Assembly (NCBI GenBank): GCA_964484785.1
Contig: CAZAFD010000018.1
Location: 1 to 15,032 of the forward strand
Source of the DNA: CAZAFD01 sp964484785
GTDB lineage: Bacteria > Pseudomonadota > Alphaproteobacteria > Rickettsiales > UBA1997
Reading direction: 5' to 3'
DNA length: 15,032 nt
Within the stretch, counting starts at the first letter, position 1. Each line of letters starts with the position of its first letter. Both the position numbers and the translations under genes were made by a program. This document shows positions 1-6,424 of the stretch, piece by piece. Below the pieces are notes generated by a model. It saw nothing but the letters and a program-made list of their open reading frames with translations, made no database searches and was not told the origin of the DNA.

Positions 1-271
1 CGCTGCCCAGATATCCGGTATTTGCGCCGAGCAGATAATCCGTGCTGACCTTATAATATTTTGAGAGTTCAATAACGACCCAGATAGGTATTCCCCGATG
101 GCCGTTTTCATAGTTGGAGTAAGTCTGCTGTGACACGCCAAGATATTGGGCAACTGTTTTCTGTTTGAGATCTCTATCTTCGCGCAAATCTCTGATAATT
201 GTACGCAGCTCCTTCATTTGTGATTCAATCCCCTTCTGTATGGCAATAGGGATATAATTACCGTTTGCCAT
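1..271 (-). CDS. XRE-family helix-turn-helix repressor, 3' end cut off by the window edge
   Basis: A reading frame on the minus strand opens at the ATG at 269-271 and stays open to base 1, giving 90 visible codons. The protein has a Cro/C1-type DNA-binding domain at about residues 19-80: LREDRDLKQKTVAQYLGVSQ (helices 1-2 and the start of the recognition helix), then QTYSNYENG and STDYLLG, which are hallmark XRE phrases. Such proteins bind operators as dimers and often control mobile elements or stress genes. A second possible start is the ATG at 215-217, where the domain itself begins; it has AGAAGGGG twelve bases upstream, so the first 18 residues may not be translated. GC is about 44% by hand count against about 30% for the rest of the window, and the wording resembles Clostridia-type regulators. 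Either horizontal transfer or a chimeric contig end would explain this. The family call is firm; origin and target are unknown. Confidence 0.85.
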   Translation of the reverse strand, partial: MANGNYIPIAIQKGIESQMKELRTIIRDLREDRDLKQKTVAQYLGVSQQTYSNYENGHRGIPIWVVIELSKYYKVSTDYLLGANTGYLGS

Positions 272-446
272 AAAATTGATAATTTTGTTGAGGATATACT
301 TATTTTTGGGTTATAATATAATACATGGTAATCAACATAACTAGAAACTTTCTTTCGGATTAATTTAAAAAACATAAAAAACAACACTAGTTAACTTATT
401 AATATTCCTAAAACAAGTTATATTAATTACTTTTAATATAAACAAA

Positions 447-474
447 TTTAAGAGATATACATCAATGTCTTAAA
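447..474 (-). terminator. Possible AT-only terminator hairpin after kdsB
   Basis: TTTAAGA (447-453) and TCTTAAA (468-474) form a 7-bp inverted repeat with a 14-base loop, 22 bases beyond the kdsB stop. On the minus strand the stem is followed by TTTGTTTA. The stem is almost all A-T, so stability is doubtful. The rest of 272-496 is AT-rich spacer in which I see no gene. Confidence 0.3.
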
Positions 475-496
475 ATTTAATAATTATATAAATTTA

Positions 497-1291
497 CTAA
501 GAATTAAGATTAATGTATTTTCTAGCTTCTATTAGTTCTTCAGGCGTATTAACATCGGCTGGAGCCTGCTGAACTAGTTTCATGTCTTCTCTATTGATTA
601 TTCTTGCTTTAATTGTCATACCGGCCTCCAAAGCTCTTAGTTGTTCAAGAGCTTCTCTTTCTTCTAACACTCCAATTGGCAAAGATACCATTCTTTTAAG
701 AGAACTAGCTTTATAAACATAAACACCTATATGGTGATACATGTCTTGATTTTTTACTTTATTGGGATCTCTGGTAAATGGACAATTGGCTGCTCTTGTA
801 AAGTACAAAGCCCTACCTTCGATTTCATTATCTCGCAAACCCATAATAATTTTTACATTGGTTGGATTATCTGCGTCTTCTTTTTTCTGAAAAATCATTC
901 CACATGTAGCTATATCGCAATCATCCCTTTCTATCATTTCTATTAATGGTAAATTTACCAGTGGATTCACATTGAGTCCATCCCCTTGAAAATTCACTAC
1001 TATATCATATTTTCTTCCATCAGGATCTATTTTATTAAGAGCTTCGGCTATCCTATCAGTTCCTGATGGTAACAAAGGATTTGTTAGGATAGCTTTTACA
1101 CCAATTTTATTACATTCATCGACTATTTCTTGATCGCCCGCTGCAACATATATATCGCTTTTTATGTATTTCTGTACGTTTTCACAAACTATTTGAATGA
1201 CGGTCTTGCCATTTATATCTAATAGCGGCTTGTTAGGTAAGCGCGTAGCTTTTAGTCTAGCTGGTATAATTGTAATAACTCTTGGTGTCAT
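497..1291 (-). CDS. kdsB: 3-deoxy-manno-octulosonate cytidylyltransferase (CMP-KDO synthetase)
   Basis: KdsB couples CTP with KDO to give CMP-KDO, the activated sugar that is added to lipid A in LPS synthesis; it acts in the cytoplasm. The 264-aa protein is slightly longer than the usual 245-250. Family landmarks appear in order: the nucleotide-binding start IIPARLKATRLPNKPL (8-23), SGTDR (76-80), the metal-binding QGD (102-104), HHIGVYVY (186-193), LEEREALEQLRALE (209-222) and ADVNTPEE (245-252), whose Asp also belongs to the active site. After QGD the protein reads GLN, where many relatives have EP or LP. It is the last gene of the minus-strand train, only 4 bp after the HAD gene stop, so the two are surely cotranscribed. 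The stop is TAG. Its presence implies that this cell keeps a KDO-containing LPS. Confidence 0.96.
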   Translation of the reverse strand: MTPRVITIIPARLKATRLPNKPLLDINGKTVIQIVCENVQKYIKSDIYVAAGDQEIVDECNKIGVKAILTNPLLPSGTDRIAEALNKIDPDGRKYDIVVNFQGDGLNVNPLVNLPLIEMIERDDCDIATCGMIFQKKEDADNPTNVKIIMGLRDNEIEGRALYFTRAANCPFTRDPNKVKNQDMYHHIGVYVYKASSLKRMVSLPIGVLEEREALEQLRALEAGMTIKARIINREDMKLVQQAPADVNTPEELIEARKYINLNS

Positions 1292-1295
1292 AATA

Positions 1296-1982
1296 CTATT
1301 TCATACGTGTGTTGTTTAATAACCAATCTTTAAATTGATAAATGTTTTTCACCTCTACAACGTCTTTTAAATCCTCTGGAGAATCTGTTGTAAATTCGCT
1401 TCTAAACCTAACTGGCAATATACCAGCTTCTTTTGCGGCATATATATTATAGATTCTGTCATCAACCAATACGGTTTCCTCCGGTTTAGCGCCAAGTCTT
1501 GCTAGAACCTCTAACATTTTAGTTTTTTTGGTACTTCCACATTCCATACCATTCTTGTCATGCTCGACAACTTCTGTGCGTAAAAAACTGGTTAAATTTC
1601 CAAAAATCCTTTTTAATAAAATTGTTTTTTTAACAATATCAAAACCAGCTGACATTGTCATTTGTAGATAACCACGCTTGTTTAATTCTTCTAAGACTTC
1701 TCTGGTACCAGGATATAAGGGTCTATCAAAATAATAATTTCTACTTTTACAAAAAACCTTATCCAATTCCTTGCCTAGGGTAGGGTGAGTTTTCAATTCC
1801 ATAGCTCCATATACTTTTGTATCTATAGGTAGAGCGAGTGGTAAATCTTTATAATCAAAACCCTTGAAATGTTTGGCAAATTTTTGATGATTTTTTATAA
1901 AAGCGTAATAAGCGTGGTTTAAATTGGCTAAAACACCATCTACATCCCAGAAAATGTTTTTTATAATTGGCTTGTCTGACAT
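1296..1982 (-). CDS. HAD-superfamily hydrolase (phosphatase-like), specificity unknown
   Basis: This is a 228-aa haloacid-dehalogenase-fold enzyme. All four HAD motifs are visible: motif I DVDGV (13-17, nucleophile D13 and acid/base D15), motif II MSAG (110-113, S111), a motif III lysine in the KKTK stretch (152-155), and motif IV VDDRIYNIYAAKEAG (173-187, with D174 and D175). The roughly 70-90 residues between motifs I and II are long enough for a helical C1 cap, as in phosphoglycolate-phosphatase-type members acting on small phosphorylated substrates. It lies 4 bp upstream of kdsB in the same operon. KDO synthesis needs a HAD phosphatase (KdsC), but KdsC proteins are capless and about 170-190 aa, so this is not an orthodox KdsC. 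A substitute role in the pathway is only an inference from position. Confidence 0.85.
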   Translation of the reverse strand: MSDKPIIKNIFWDVDGVLANLNHAYYAFIKNHQKFAKHFKGFDYKDLPLALPIDTKVYGAMELKTHPTLGKELDKVFCKSRNYYFDRPLYPGTREVLEELNKRGYLQMTMSAGFDIVKKTILLKRIFGNLTSFLRTEVVEHDKNGMECGSTKKTKMLEVLARLGAKPEETVLVDDRIYNIYAAKEAGILPVRFRSEFTTDSPEDLKDVVEVKNIYQFKDWLLNNTRMK

Positions 1983-2026
1983 AGTAATTCTACTCCCTGA
2001 TATTAAAACATTATTAATTTAACATT

Positions 2027-2833
2027 CTAAATTAGAGCCATTATATGTAACATATTAACAAGAATACCTGTTAGTATGAAGCGGTCTAATTCAAAAAGTA
2101 TATCCTGATTATTTCTAATTTGTAAAAAGTTTTTTACTTTGATCATGAAATTTTTTTCTAAAAAGAGAATTAATTCGATTAATAAATTTAAGCTAATTAT
2201 TTTTAATAAACTTAAATCTATAAAGAATTTAAATAATAGGCTATGTAGAATTAAAAAACCTAATTTATACAAAAGCATATTGTTGGTTAATAAATTAGCT
2301 GGCTCAGGCTGAGTATTTTCAGAGCTAGATTTTGATGAAGCTATGTTGTTAGGGTTTTTGCTTTCTGTATCAATTGTTGGTGCTGTTTCATTCTTATTAT
2401 TTTCTGGCGACAATTCTTCTTGCACTTTACCAGTGTACAGTTTATAAATTCTTTCAACCGTAATATCATAAACTATTAAAGTTAAAAACCAAAGGCAAAA
2501 ATTATGGCCGAGTTTGTTGTAAATTAAGCTTGTTGCCACGAATGGTAAAAGTAAATAAAAATACCCAAGCGTCTTTACATTTGATAGACTATCATCTTTG
2601 ATGTTTTCTAGGTTAGTATAAAATTTGAAGCTTATATGTAATAATGTTGCCATTGTAGCTATAATAAATAAGCTATTTAAATGACAAATGATTAGAAATA
2701 ATGGAAATAAAAGTACCAGTAACATAACAGTTTTGTTATAGACTATAGCTAAGATATCATCTTTATGATTTTTAGCAGTTTCGTACTTTGATTTTAAACT
2801 ATCTATAATGATGTTAATTTTTTCTTTCCCCAT
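2027..2833 (-). CDS. Diverged CdsA-like membrane protein at the cdsA position
   Basis: This 268-aa integral membrane protein has hydrophobic segments near residues 36-50, 52-70, 89-105, 112-124, 185-204, 207-226 and 251-268. Its start overlaps the end of uppS by 20 bp, which is where phosphatidate cytidylyltransferase (CdsA, making CDP-diacylglycerol from CTP and phosphatidate) lies in many bacteria. The length fits CdsA (about 265-285 aa). Faint echoes remain: LWFLTLIVYDITVERIYKLY followed by TGK (114-136) resembles the CdsA stretch with a membrane Asp before a Gly-Lys; SP at 142-143 falls where SPxKTxEG is expected; and LDR (249-251) falls where the signature ends in DRxD. The family's KTxEG, KRxxxxKD and HGG residues are not there, and a hydrophilic Asn/Ser/Glu-rich stretch (137-182) sits in the middle. 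It may be a very fast-evolving CdsA, an inactive relative, or an unrelated protein. Homology is inferred mainly from position and layout. Confidence 0.5.
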   Translation of the reverse strand: MGKEKINIIIDSLKSKYETAKNHKDDILAIVYNKTVMLLVLLFPLFLIICHLNSLFIIATMATLLHISFKFYTNLENIKDDSLSNVKTLGYFYLLLPFVATSLIYNKLGHNFCLWFLTLIVYDITVERIYKLYTGKVQEELSPENNKNETAPTIDTESKNPNNIASSKSSSENTQPEPANLLTNNMLLYKLGFLILHSLLFKFFIDLSLLKIISLNLLIELILFLEKNFMIKVKNFLQIRNNQDILFELDRFILTGILVNMLHIMALI

Positions 2834-3527
2834 AAGTCCTTTTCCTGTTTTTGAAAGAATCGATAGCTTTATCTAAATCTCCAGTAGAGAAAGCGGGCCA
2901 ATACACGTCAGTAAAGTATAACTCCGCGTAAGCTATCTGCCATAATAAAAAATTGCTTATTCTCATGTTACCGCCGGTACGCACAATTAAGTCTGGGTAT
3001 GGTACGTGAGGGTTATATGTGTATTGTTTAAAAATGTCTTCAGTGAGAGTATCCAAATTTAAACGTTTTTCAATTACGTTTTGCGCTATTGTTTTTGTGG
3101 CGTCAATTATTTCTTGTCGCCCACTATACCCGAAACAAACATTTAAATAAAAATCACTAAAGTCTTGAGTTTGCTTTTCTAAGTCTCTAATACTGGATAC
3201 AATTTCCTCTGGTAAGCCATCGAGGTTGCCAAGAATCTTTAACTTTATTTTATTTTTTATGAGATTCTGTGCTTGGGTTTTGAGATATAACTTTAATAAT
3301 TTTTTCAAAAAATTGACCTCTTGGAGCGGTCTTTTCCAATTTTCTTTTGAAAAAACATACACAGTTAGATACTTTATTCCTAAATCCTTCGCATGTCTTA
3401 TTATCTTTATAAGATTTTTAGCTCCCATCCGATGTCCGTAACTAGCGGGTTTGCCAAATCGTTTAGCCCATCGGGAGTTGCCATCTAATATTAGACCGAT
3501 ATGTTCGGGTCGATTGTCTTTATCCAT
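2814..3527 (-). CDS. uppS: Undecaprenyl (di-trans,poly-cis) diphosphate synthase
   Basis: UppS extends farnesyl diphosphate with isopentenyl diphosphate units to make the C55 lipid carrier used for peptidoglycan and O-antigen building blocks. The 237-aa length is normal. The catalytic start motif is HIGLILDGNSRWAK (9-22, with D15 as the conserved Asp). FSKENWKRP (59-67), YSGRQEI (134-140) and RTGGNMRISNFLLWQ (183-197) followed by AYAELYFTDVYWP (199-211, metal-binding Glu E202) complete the family pattern. Two unusual substitutions are visible: Ser18 where DGNGRW is common, and Asn187 where relatives such as the E. coli enzyme have Glu (RTGGE). It starts 3 bp after the frr stop and overlaps the CdsA-like gene by 20 bp, so the three genes are probably translationally linked. 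Confidence 0.97.
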   Translation of the reverse strand: MDKDNRPEHIGLILDGNSRWAKRFGKPASYGHRMGAKNLIKIIRHAKDLGIKYLTVYVFSKENWKRPLQEVNFLKKLLKLYLKTQAQNLIKNKIKLKILGNLDGLPEEIVSSIRDLEKQTQDFSDFYLNVCFGYSGRQEIIDATKTIAQNVIEKRLNLDTLTEDIFKQYTYNPHVPYPDLIVRTGGNMRISNFLLWQIAYAELYFTDVYWPAFSTGDLDKAIDSFKNRKRTYGERKN

Positions 3528-3530
3528 GAT

Positions 3531-4079
3531 TTAGATGCTTAAAATATCTTTTTCCTTGGCGGTTAGTAGATCTTCAATTTTCTTAATATGTTGATCTGTT
3601 ACATTTTGAATTTTATCGTTTGTAGCTTTAATTTCGTCTTCAGAATATGCAGTTTTTTGTTTTTTTACTTCATTAATCAAATCTTTTCTAACATTTCGTA
3701 CAGAAATTTTGGCATCTTCTGCGTATTTTTTAACAACTTTACATAGTTCCTTTCTTCTTTCTTCTGTAAGTCGAGGAATGCTAATCCTTAGTGTTTGTCC
3801 TTCAACTTTAGGATTAAATCCAAGATTTGCGCTTGATATAGCTTTTTCTACAGGAGTAACCATTGATTTATCCCATACTTGTACTAATAAAGTCGAACTA
3901 TCTGTTACTGTAATATTAGCTAATTGGTTTAGTTTCATGATTGAACCATAGCTCTCGACTTTTATTGTGCTTAATAAATCTGGGTGTGCACGTCCTGTAC
4001 TAACGCTAGCTAGATCTCTCTTTAAAAATTCAACCGACTTTAGCATCAAATCTTGTGCTTTTAATAAAATATTTTCCAT
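3531..4079 (-). CDS. frr: Ribosome recycling factor
   Basis: RRF works with EF-G to split the post-termination ribosome so that subunits can be reused. The protein is 182 aa (family about 185) and matches throughout: an N-terminal helix leading to STGRAHPDLL (27-36), the middle beta domain with IRISIPRLTEERRKE-type wording at about 98-111 (seen as LRISIPRLTEERRKE), and the C-terminal helices with ISVRNVRKD (125-133), whose Arg131 lies at the ribosome-contacting position of the family. frr followed by uppS is a widespread bacterial order. In many genomes pyrH, tsf and rpsB come before frr; here a 99-aa unknown gene and an ankyrin gene take that place, with a 32-bp gap before frr. Confidence 0.97.
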   Translation of the reverse strand: MENILLKAQDLMLKSVEFLKRDLASVSTGRAHPDLLSTIKVESYGSIMKLNQLANITVTDSSTLLVQVWDKSMVTPVEKAISSANLGFNPKVEGQTLRISIPRLTEERRKELCKVVKKYAEDAKISVRNVRKDLINEVKKQKTAYSEDEIKATNDKIQNVTDQHIKKIEDLLTAKEKDILSI

Positions 4080-4111
4080 CTTTATTCTTAATTATAATTA
4101 AACACTTACTT

Positions 4112-4411
4112 CTAGTTAAGATATAGGCTATAAATTTTGTTTTTGCAAACAGAAATTTCGTCTAACAACTTATCTAGCATTTTTATAATATTTTGTTTTA
4201 GACTTTTATCATTTTTATTTTTTATATATATAATATATGAATCTATCAAGGCATCAGCAGTCTGTTTTATAGTTATTGCTATAGGCATGAGTACATCTTC
4301 TTTTTTTATTGGGTCAATCTTATCTGCTGTCCTTATTTCTTCTATTAATTGCTCAGATATATCGTAATACTGGATAATTTTGTTATATATCTTTCTTGCG
4401 TCTCGTTCCAT
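4112..4411 (-). CDS. Small helical protein of unknown function
   Basis: I do not recognise this 99-aa protein. It is rich in Ile, Lys, Asp and Glu, has no Trp, no signal peptide and no clear membrane segment. Its sequence reads as a chain of amphipathic helices, for example residues 5-30, 41-65 and 70-95, so a small helical bundle or coiled-coil partner protein is likely. The start ATG (4409-4411) lies inside the 3' end of the ankyrin gene, with a 29-bp overlap, and the stop is 32 bp before frr, so it is almost certainly translated from the ankyrin-frr transcript. An overlap with an established reading frame plus same-strand operon placement argues that it is a real gene. Position gives no firm clue to its job. 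Confidence 0.65.
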   Translation of the reverse strand: MERDARKIYNKIIQYYDISEQLIEEIRTADKIDPIKKEDVLMPIAITIKQTADALIDSYIIYIKNKNDKSLKQNIIKMLDKLLDEISVCKNKIYSLYLN

Positions 4412-5171
4412 TTGTATTGCCTGACTTTTTCGTAGAAGAACTTTTATTGTTCTTTATCAACTTACCAGTACTAACTTCTGTATTACCTATTTCTTTTGTA
4501 TTGATATCTAAGTTGTTTTCAATTGAGTTTTCATATATATAACTACCAAGCTTATTATTCTTAAAATCTGCAAGTAATTGTGTCATTTTCGAATTTTGTT
4601 TTTTTGATACAATTTTTTCTGCTTTTTTAATTTGTTCAGCTATTATTTGGTTGGTTTGCCATTTTGCTGGCATATTTTTTAGTATGAAATACACACATTT
4701 CTCGCAATTCGAACTTACTGCTATTGTAATAGAAGATTCATTAAAATTATTCTTGAGAAAGATCTTTGCTTGATTCTCAATTAAAATTCTTACCGATTCT
4801 GGATCGGAAAATAAACAAGCTCGCATTAATGGGGTCCAGCCTTCAAAATCTTGAGCGTCCACCTTAATCTTTGGTTTATATTGTAATAGAGCCAATAAAG
4901 CTTCGTGTGACCTGTGTCTAACCGCTATATGTAAAGCGGTTTGACCAGCAAGATTAGTCTCGTTGATATTTGCATCATTATTTAGAAATATTTCTATGGC
5001 TCTTTTATCGTCATTGGCGGCCGCTTTCATTAAAGAGGTTATCTGAAATTCATTGGAAAAAATAGTATTTTTCACAGTATTATCTGCTAATGATACTTTG
5101 GTGTGTATTACAATGAAAATTAATATAGTCCACAACATAAATATAATTATTGCAATTGATACAAAATTCAT
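4383..5171 (-). CDS. Ankyrin-repeat protein with N-terminal membrane or export segment
   Basis: This 262-aa protein begins with a strong hydrophobic segment (residues 4-23) followed by HTKVSLAD (23-30). That could be a signal anchor, or a signal peptide cut after the Ala of SLA. Four ankyrin repeats follow: about 44-73 (TSLMKAAANDDKRAIEIFL), 74-108 (GQTALHIAVRHRSHEALLAL), 109-141 (GWTPLMRACLFSDPESVRIL) and a degenerate one at about 142-170. Ankyrin repeats are protein-binding surfaces. The C-terminal part (about 205-262) is low-complexity, rich in Asn, Lys, Ser and Thr, and ends in the basic RRKKD. Because the hydrophobic segment precedes the repeats, the ankyrin part most likely lies outside the cytoplasmic membrane, in the periplasm or secreted. 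It is the first gene of the minus-strand train. Such proteins are frequent in host-associated bacteria and can be effectors, but a periplasmic housekeeping role is equally possible. Confidence 0.85.
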   Translation of the reverse strand: MNFVSIAIIIFMLWTILIFIVIHTKVSLADNTVKNTIFSNEFQITSLMKAAANDDKRAIEIFLNNDANINETNLAGQTALHIAVRHRSHEALLALLQYKPKIKVDAQDFEGWTPLMRACLFSDPESVRILIENQAKIFLKNNFNESSITIAVSSNCEKCVYFILKNMPAKWQTNQIIAEQIKKAEKIVSKKQNSKMTQLLADFKNNKLGSYIYENSIENNLDINTKEIGNTEVSTGKLIKNNKSSSTKKSGNTNGTRRKKDI

Positions 5172-5272
5172 AGGCAGTGTATATTCAAAAAATTTAAAAT
5201 GAAATAATAAAACATTGCTTTTTTAAAAATAATTTCTACCCTGTATAAAACAGGATTCATTTGTATTTATGT
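5172..5272. promoter_or_regulatory. Divergent control region between the ankyrin-frr and ftsQAZ gene trains
   Basis: Two opposite operons start from this region of about 100 bp, so it must hold promoters for both. On the plus strand TATAAA (5244-5249) is a plausible -10, but no good -35 lies at the right distance; TTGCTT (5215-5220) is 23 bases away. The -10 sits in a dyad, CCTGT (5240-5244) with ACAGG (5250-5254) around a 5-base loop, which could be a repressor site or a small hairpin. No convincing minus-strand promoter stands out. Confidence 0.4.
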
Positions 5273-5584
5273 ATGGTTTCAAATTTTAATGTCGTATGCA
5301 CCAGTGGTGGACGAAATGTTAATGTTAGACTTAGTATAGGCGAACCTAAAGCGGATCAACATCCTATATATTTTCAGAATAAATGGTTATCCAGCGAAAA
5401 AGGAGTACAAGTGCCAAATACTGTCCTAGAAGCTCTAGAAAAAATACAGAAATTAGCCTTGGAAAATAACATACCATTTGAAGATTTGTGTTCTTACGCT
5501 TTATTTAAGGTTAATGAAGATTTGTTGAACACAAAATTAGAGAATAATGAGGCTTATAACCAAATCTTAGGCTTTAATGGATAA
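5273..5584 (+). CDS. DUF2610-like small protein, first gene of the ftsQAZ operon
   Basis: This 103-aa soluble protein has SGGRNVNVRLSIGEPKADQH (11-30) and HPIYFQNKWLSSEKG (30-44), then a helix running VPNTVLEALEKIQKLALENN, and FEDLCSYAL. From memory this matches the alphaproteobacterial DUF2610 family, where a Cys/Gly-rich strand is followed by an IGEP segment, HPxxFQxxWLSxExG, and a helix with FEDLCxYAL. The function is unknown. I chose the ATG at 5273 because it gives an N-terminus (MVSNFNVVC) like the family. A TTG at 5261 in the same frame would add four residues and has AGGA (5252-5255) five bases upstream, so it cannot be ruled out. The stop overlaps the ftsQ start by 8 bp (ATGGATAA), pointing to coupled translation with a division protein. 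Confidence 0.75.
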   Translation: MVSNFNVVCTSGGRNVNVRLSIGEPKADQHPIYFQNKWLSSEKGVQVPNTVLEALEKIQKLALENNIPFEDLCSYALFKVNEDLLNTKLENNEAYNQILGFNG

Positions 5585-6404
5585 TAATAGATTTTTATTA
5601 TTAAAATATAAGTTTAGATATTTCGTTAATTTTTTACAAAAATGTTTTAAATTTATTGCATTTCTACTATGTGTTGTGGGAGTGTGTTTTGTTATTTTTA
5701 GGAAAAAAAAACTTGATGAATATTTAAGTAAATTTGTTGATAGAACCTATTATTATTCTTTCTCCTTAAATAAAAATGTTTGTTCAAGATTGTATATAGA
5801 TGGGATTCTATATGTAAACTATCTGGAGCTACAAAATAAAATTAACAGATATTGTGAAGAATATAACTATACAATGACTTCTTTGCAAAGAGATATTTTA
5901 TTGGATCCATGGGTAAAAAATGTTACTATACATAAGAAGTTACCTGATACATTGAGAATCAGAATAAAAGAATATAACCCTTTCGCTGTATGGATAAATA
6001 ATAAAGGCGAGTATAAGTTAATTGATGAATATGGCGATGAAATTAAAATCAGCAAAAAAGAAATTGGACTTTTTGAAAATCTATTAATTGTTGTTGGTGA
6101 CAATTTGAAAACAGAAGTTTATGATTTGTTCAATTTGTTTTCTATTTATAGTGAAATAGCTTTTTATACAGTGAAGGCTACGAGAGTAGGAAATAGAAGG
6201 TGGAATCTGGTATTAAGAAATGGTGTGATAGTAAAACTTCCAGAAGAAGATCATAATTTATTTGAAGCGTGGAATATTTTAGATAAGCTTTTAAAAATTC
6301 CAGAACTGGATTCTAATCTAAAATTTATTGATTTGAGAATTGAAAATAAAATTTTTTTGCAGTACTCTAACAGTGCAATTAAAGAAATAATAACCATAAA
6401 ATAA
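5577..6404 (+). CDS. ftsQ: Cell division protein FtsQ
   Basis: FtsQ is a bitopic inner-membrane protein that recruits FtsB/FtsL and late divisome proteins to the septum. The 275-aa protein has a short basic cytoplasmic N-terminus, one membrane segment at about 23-41, and a periplasmic part. A POTRA domain covers about 62-131: it starts with SRLYIDGILYVNYLELQNKI (70-89) and ends with DPWVKNVTIHKKLPDTLRIR (110-129), the most recognisable FtsQ phrase. The beta domain follows with EYNPFAVWINNKGEYKLID (132-150). The protein is diverged, but order and position (directly before ftsA and ftsZ) make the call secure. It overlaps the preceding gene by 8 bp and lies 20 bp before ftsA. murB and ddl, which often come before ftsQ, are not in the window. 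Confidence 0.93.
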   Translation: MDNNRFLLLKYKFRYFVNFLQKCFKFIAFLLCVVGVCFVIFRKKKLDEYLSKFVDRTYYYSFSLNKNVCSRLYIDGILYVNYLELQNKINRYCEEYNYTMTSLQRDILLDPWVKNVTIHKKLPDTLRIRIKEYNPFAVWINNKGEYKLIDEYGDEIKISKKEIGLFENLLIVVGDNLKTEVYDLFNLFSIYSEIAFYTVKATRVGNRRWNLVLRNGVIVKLPEEDHNLFEAWNILDKLLKIPELDSNLKFIDLRIENKIFLQYSNSAIKEIITIK

Positions 6405-6424
6405 TTTTAATTTTAATATAAAGA

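Noticed and set aside
5261..5272. TTG start for the DUF2610-like gene, with AGGA five bases upstream
   Set aside because: The ATG at 5273 gives an N-terminus matching the family, and the presumed transcript start would fall near the AGGA. It is kept as an alternative in the gene entry.
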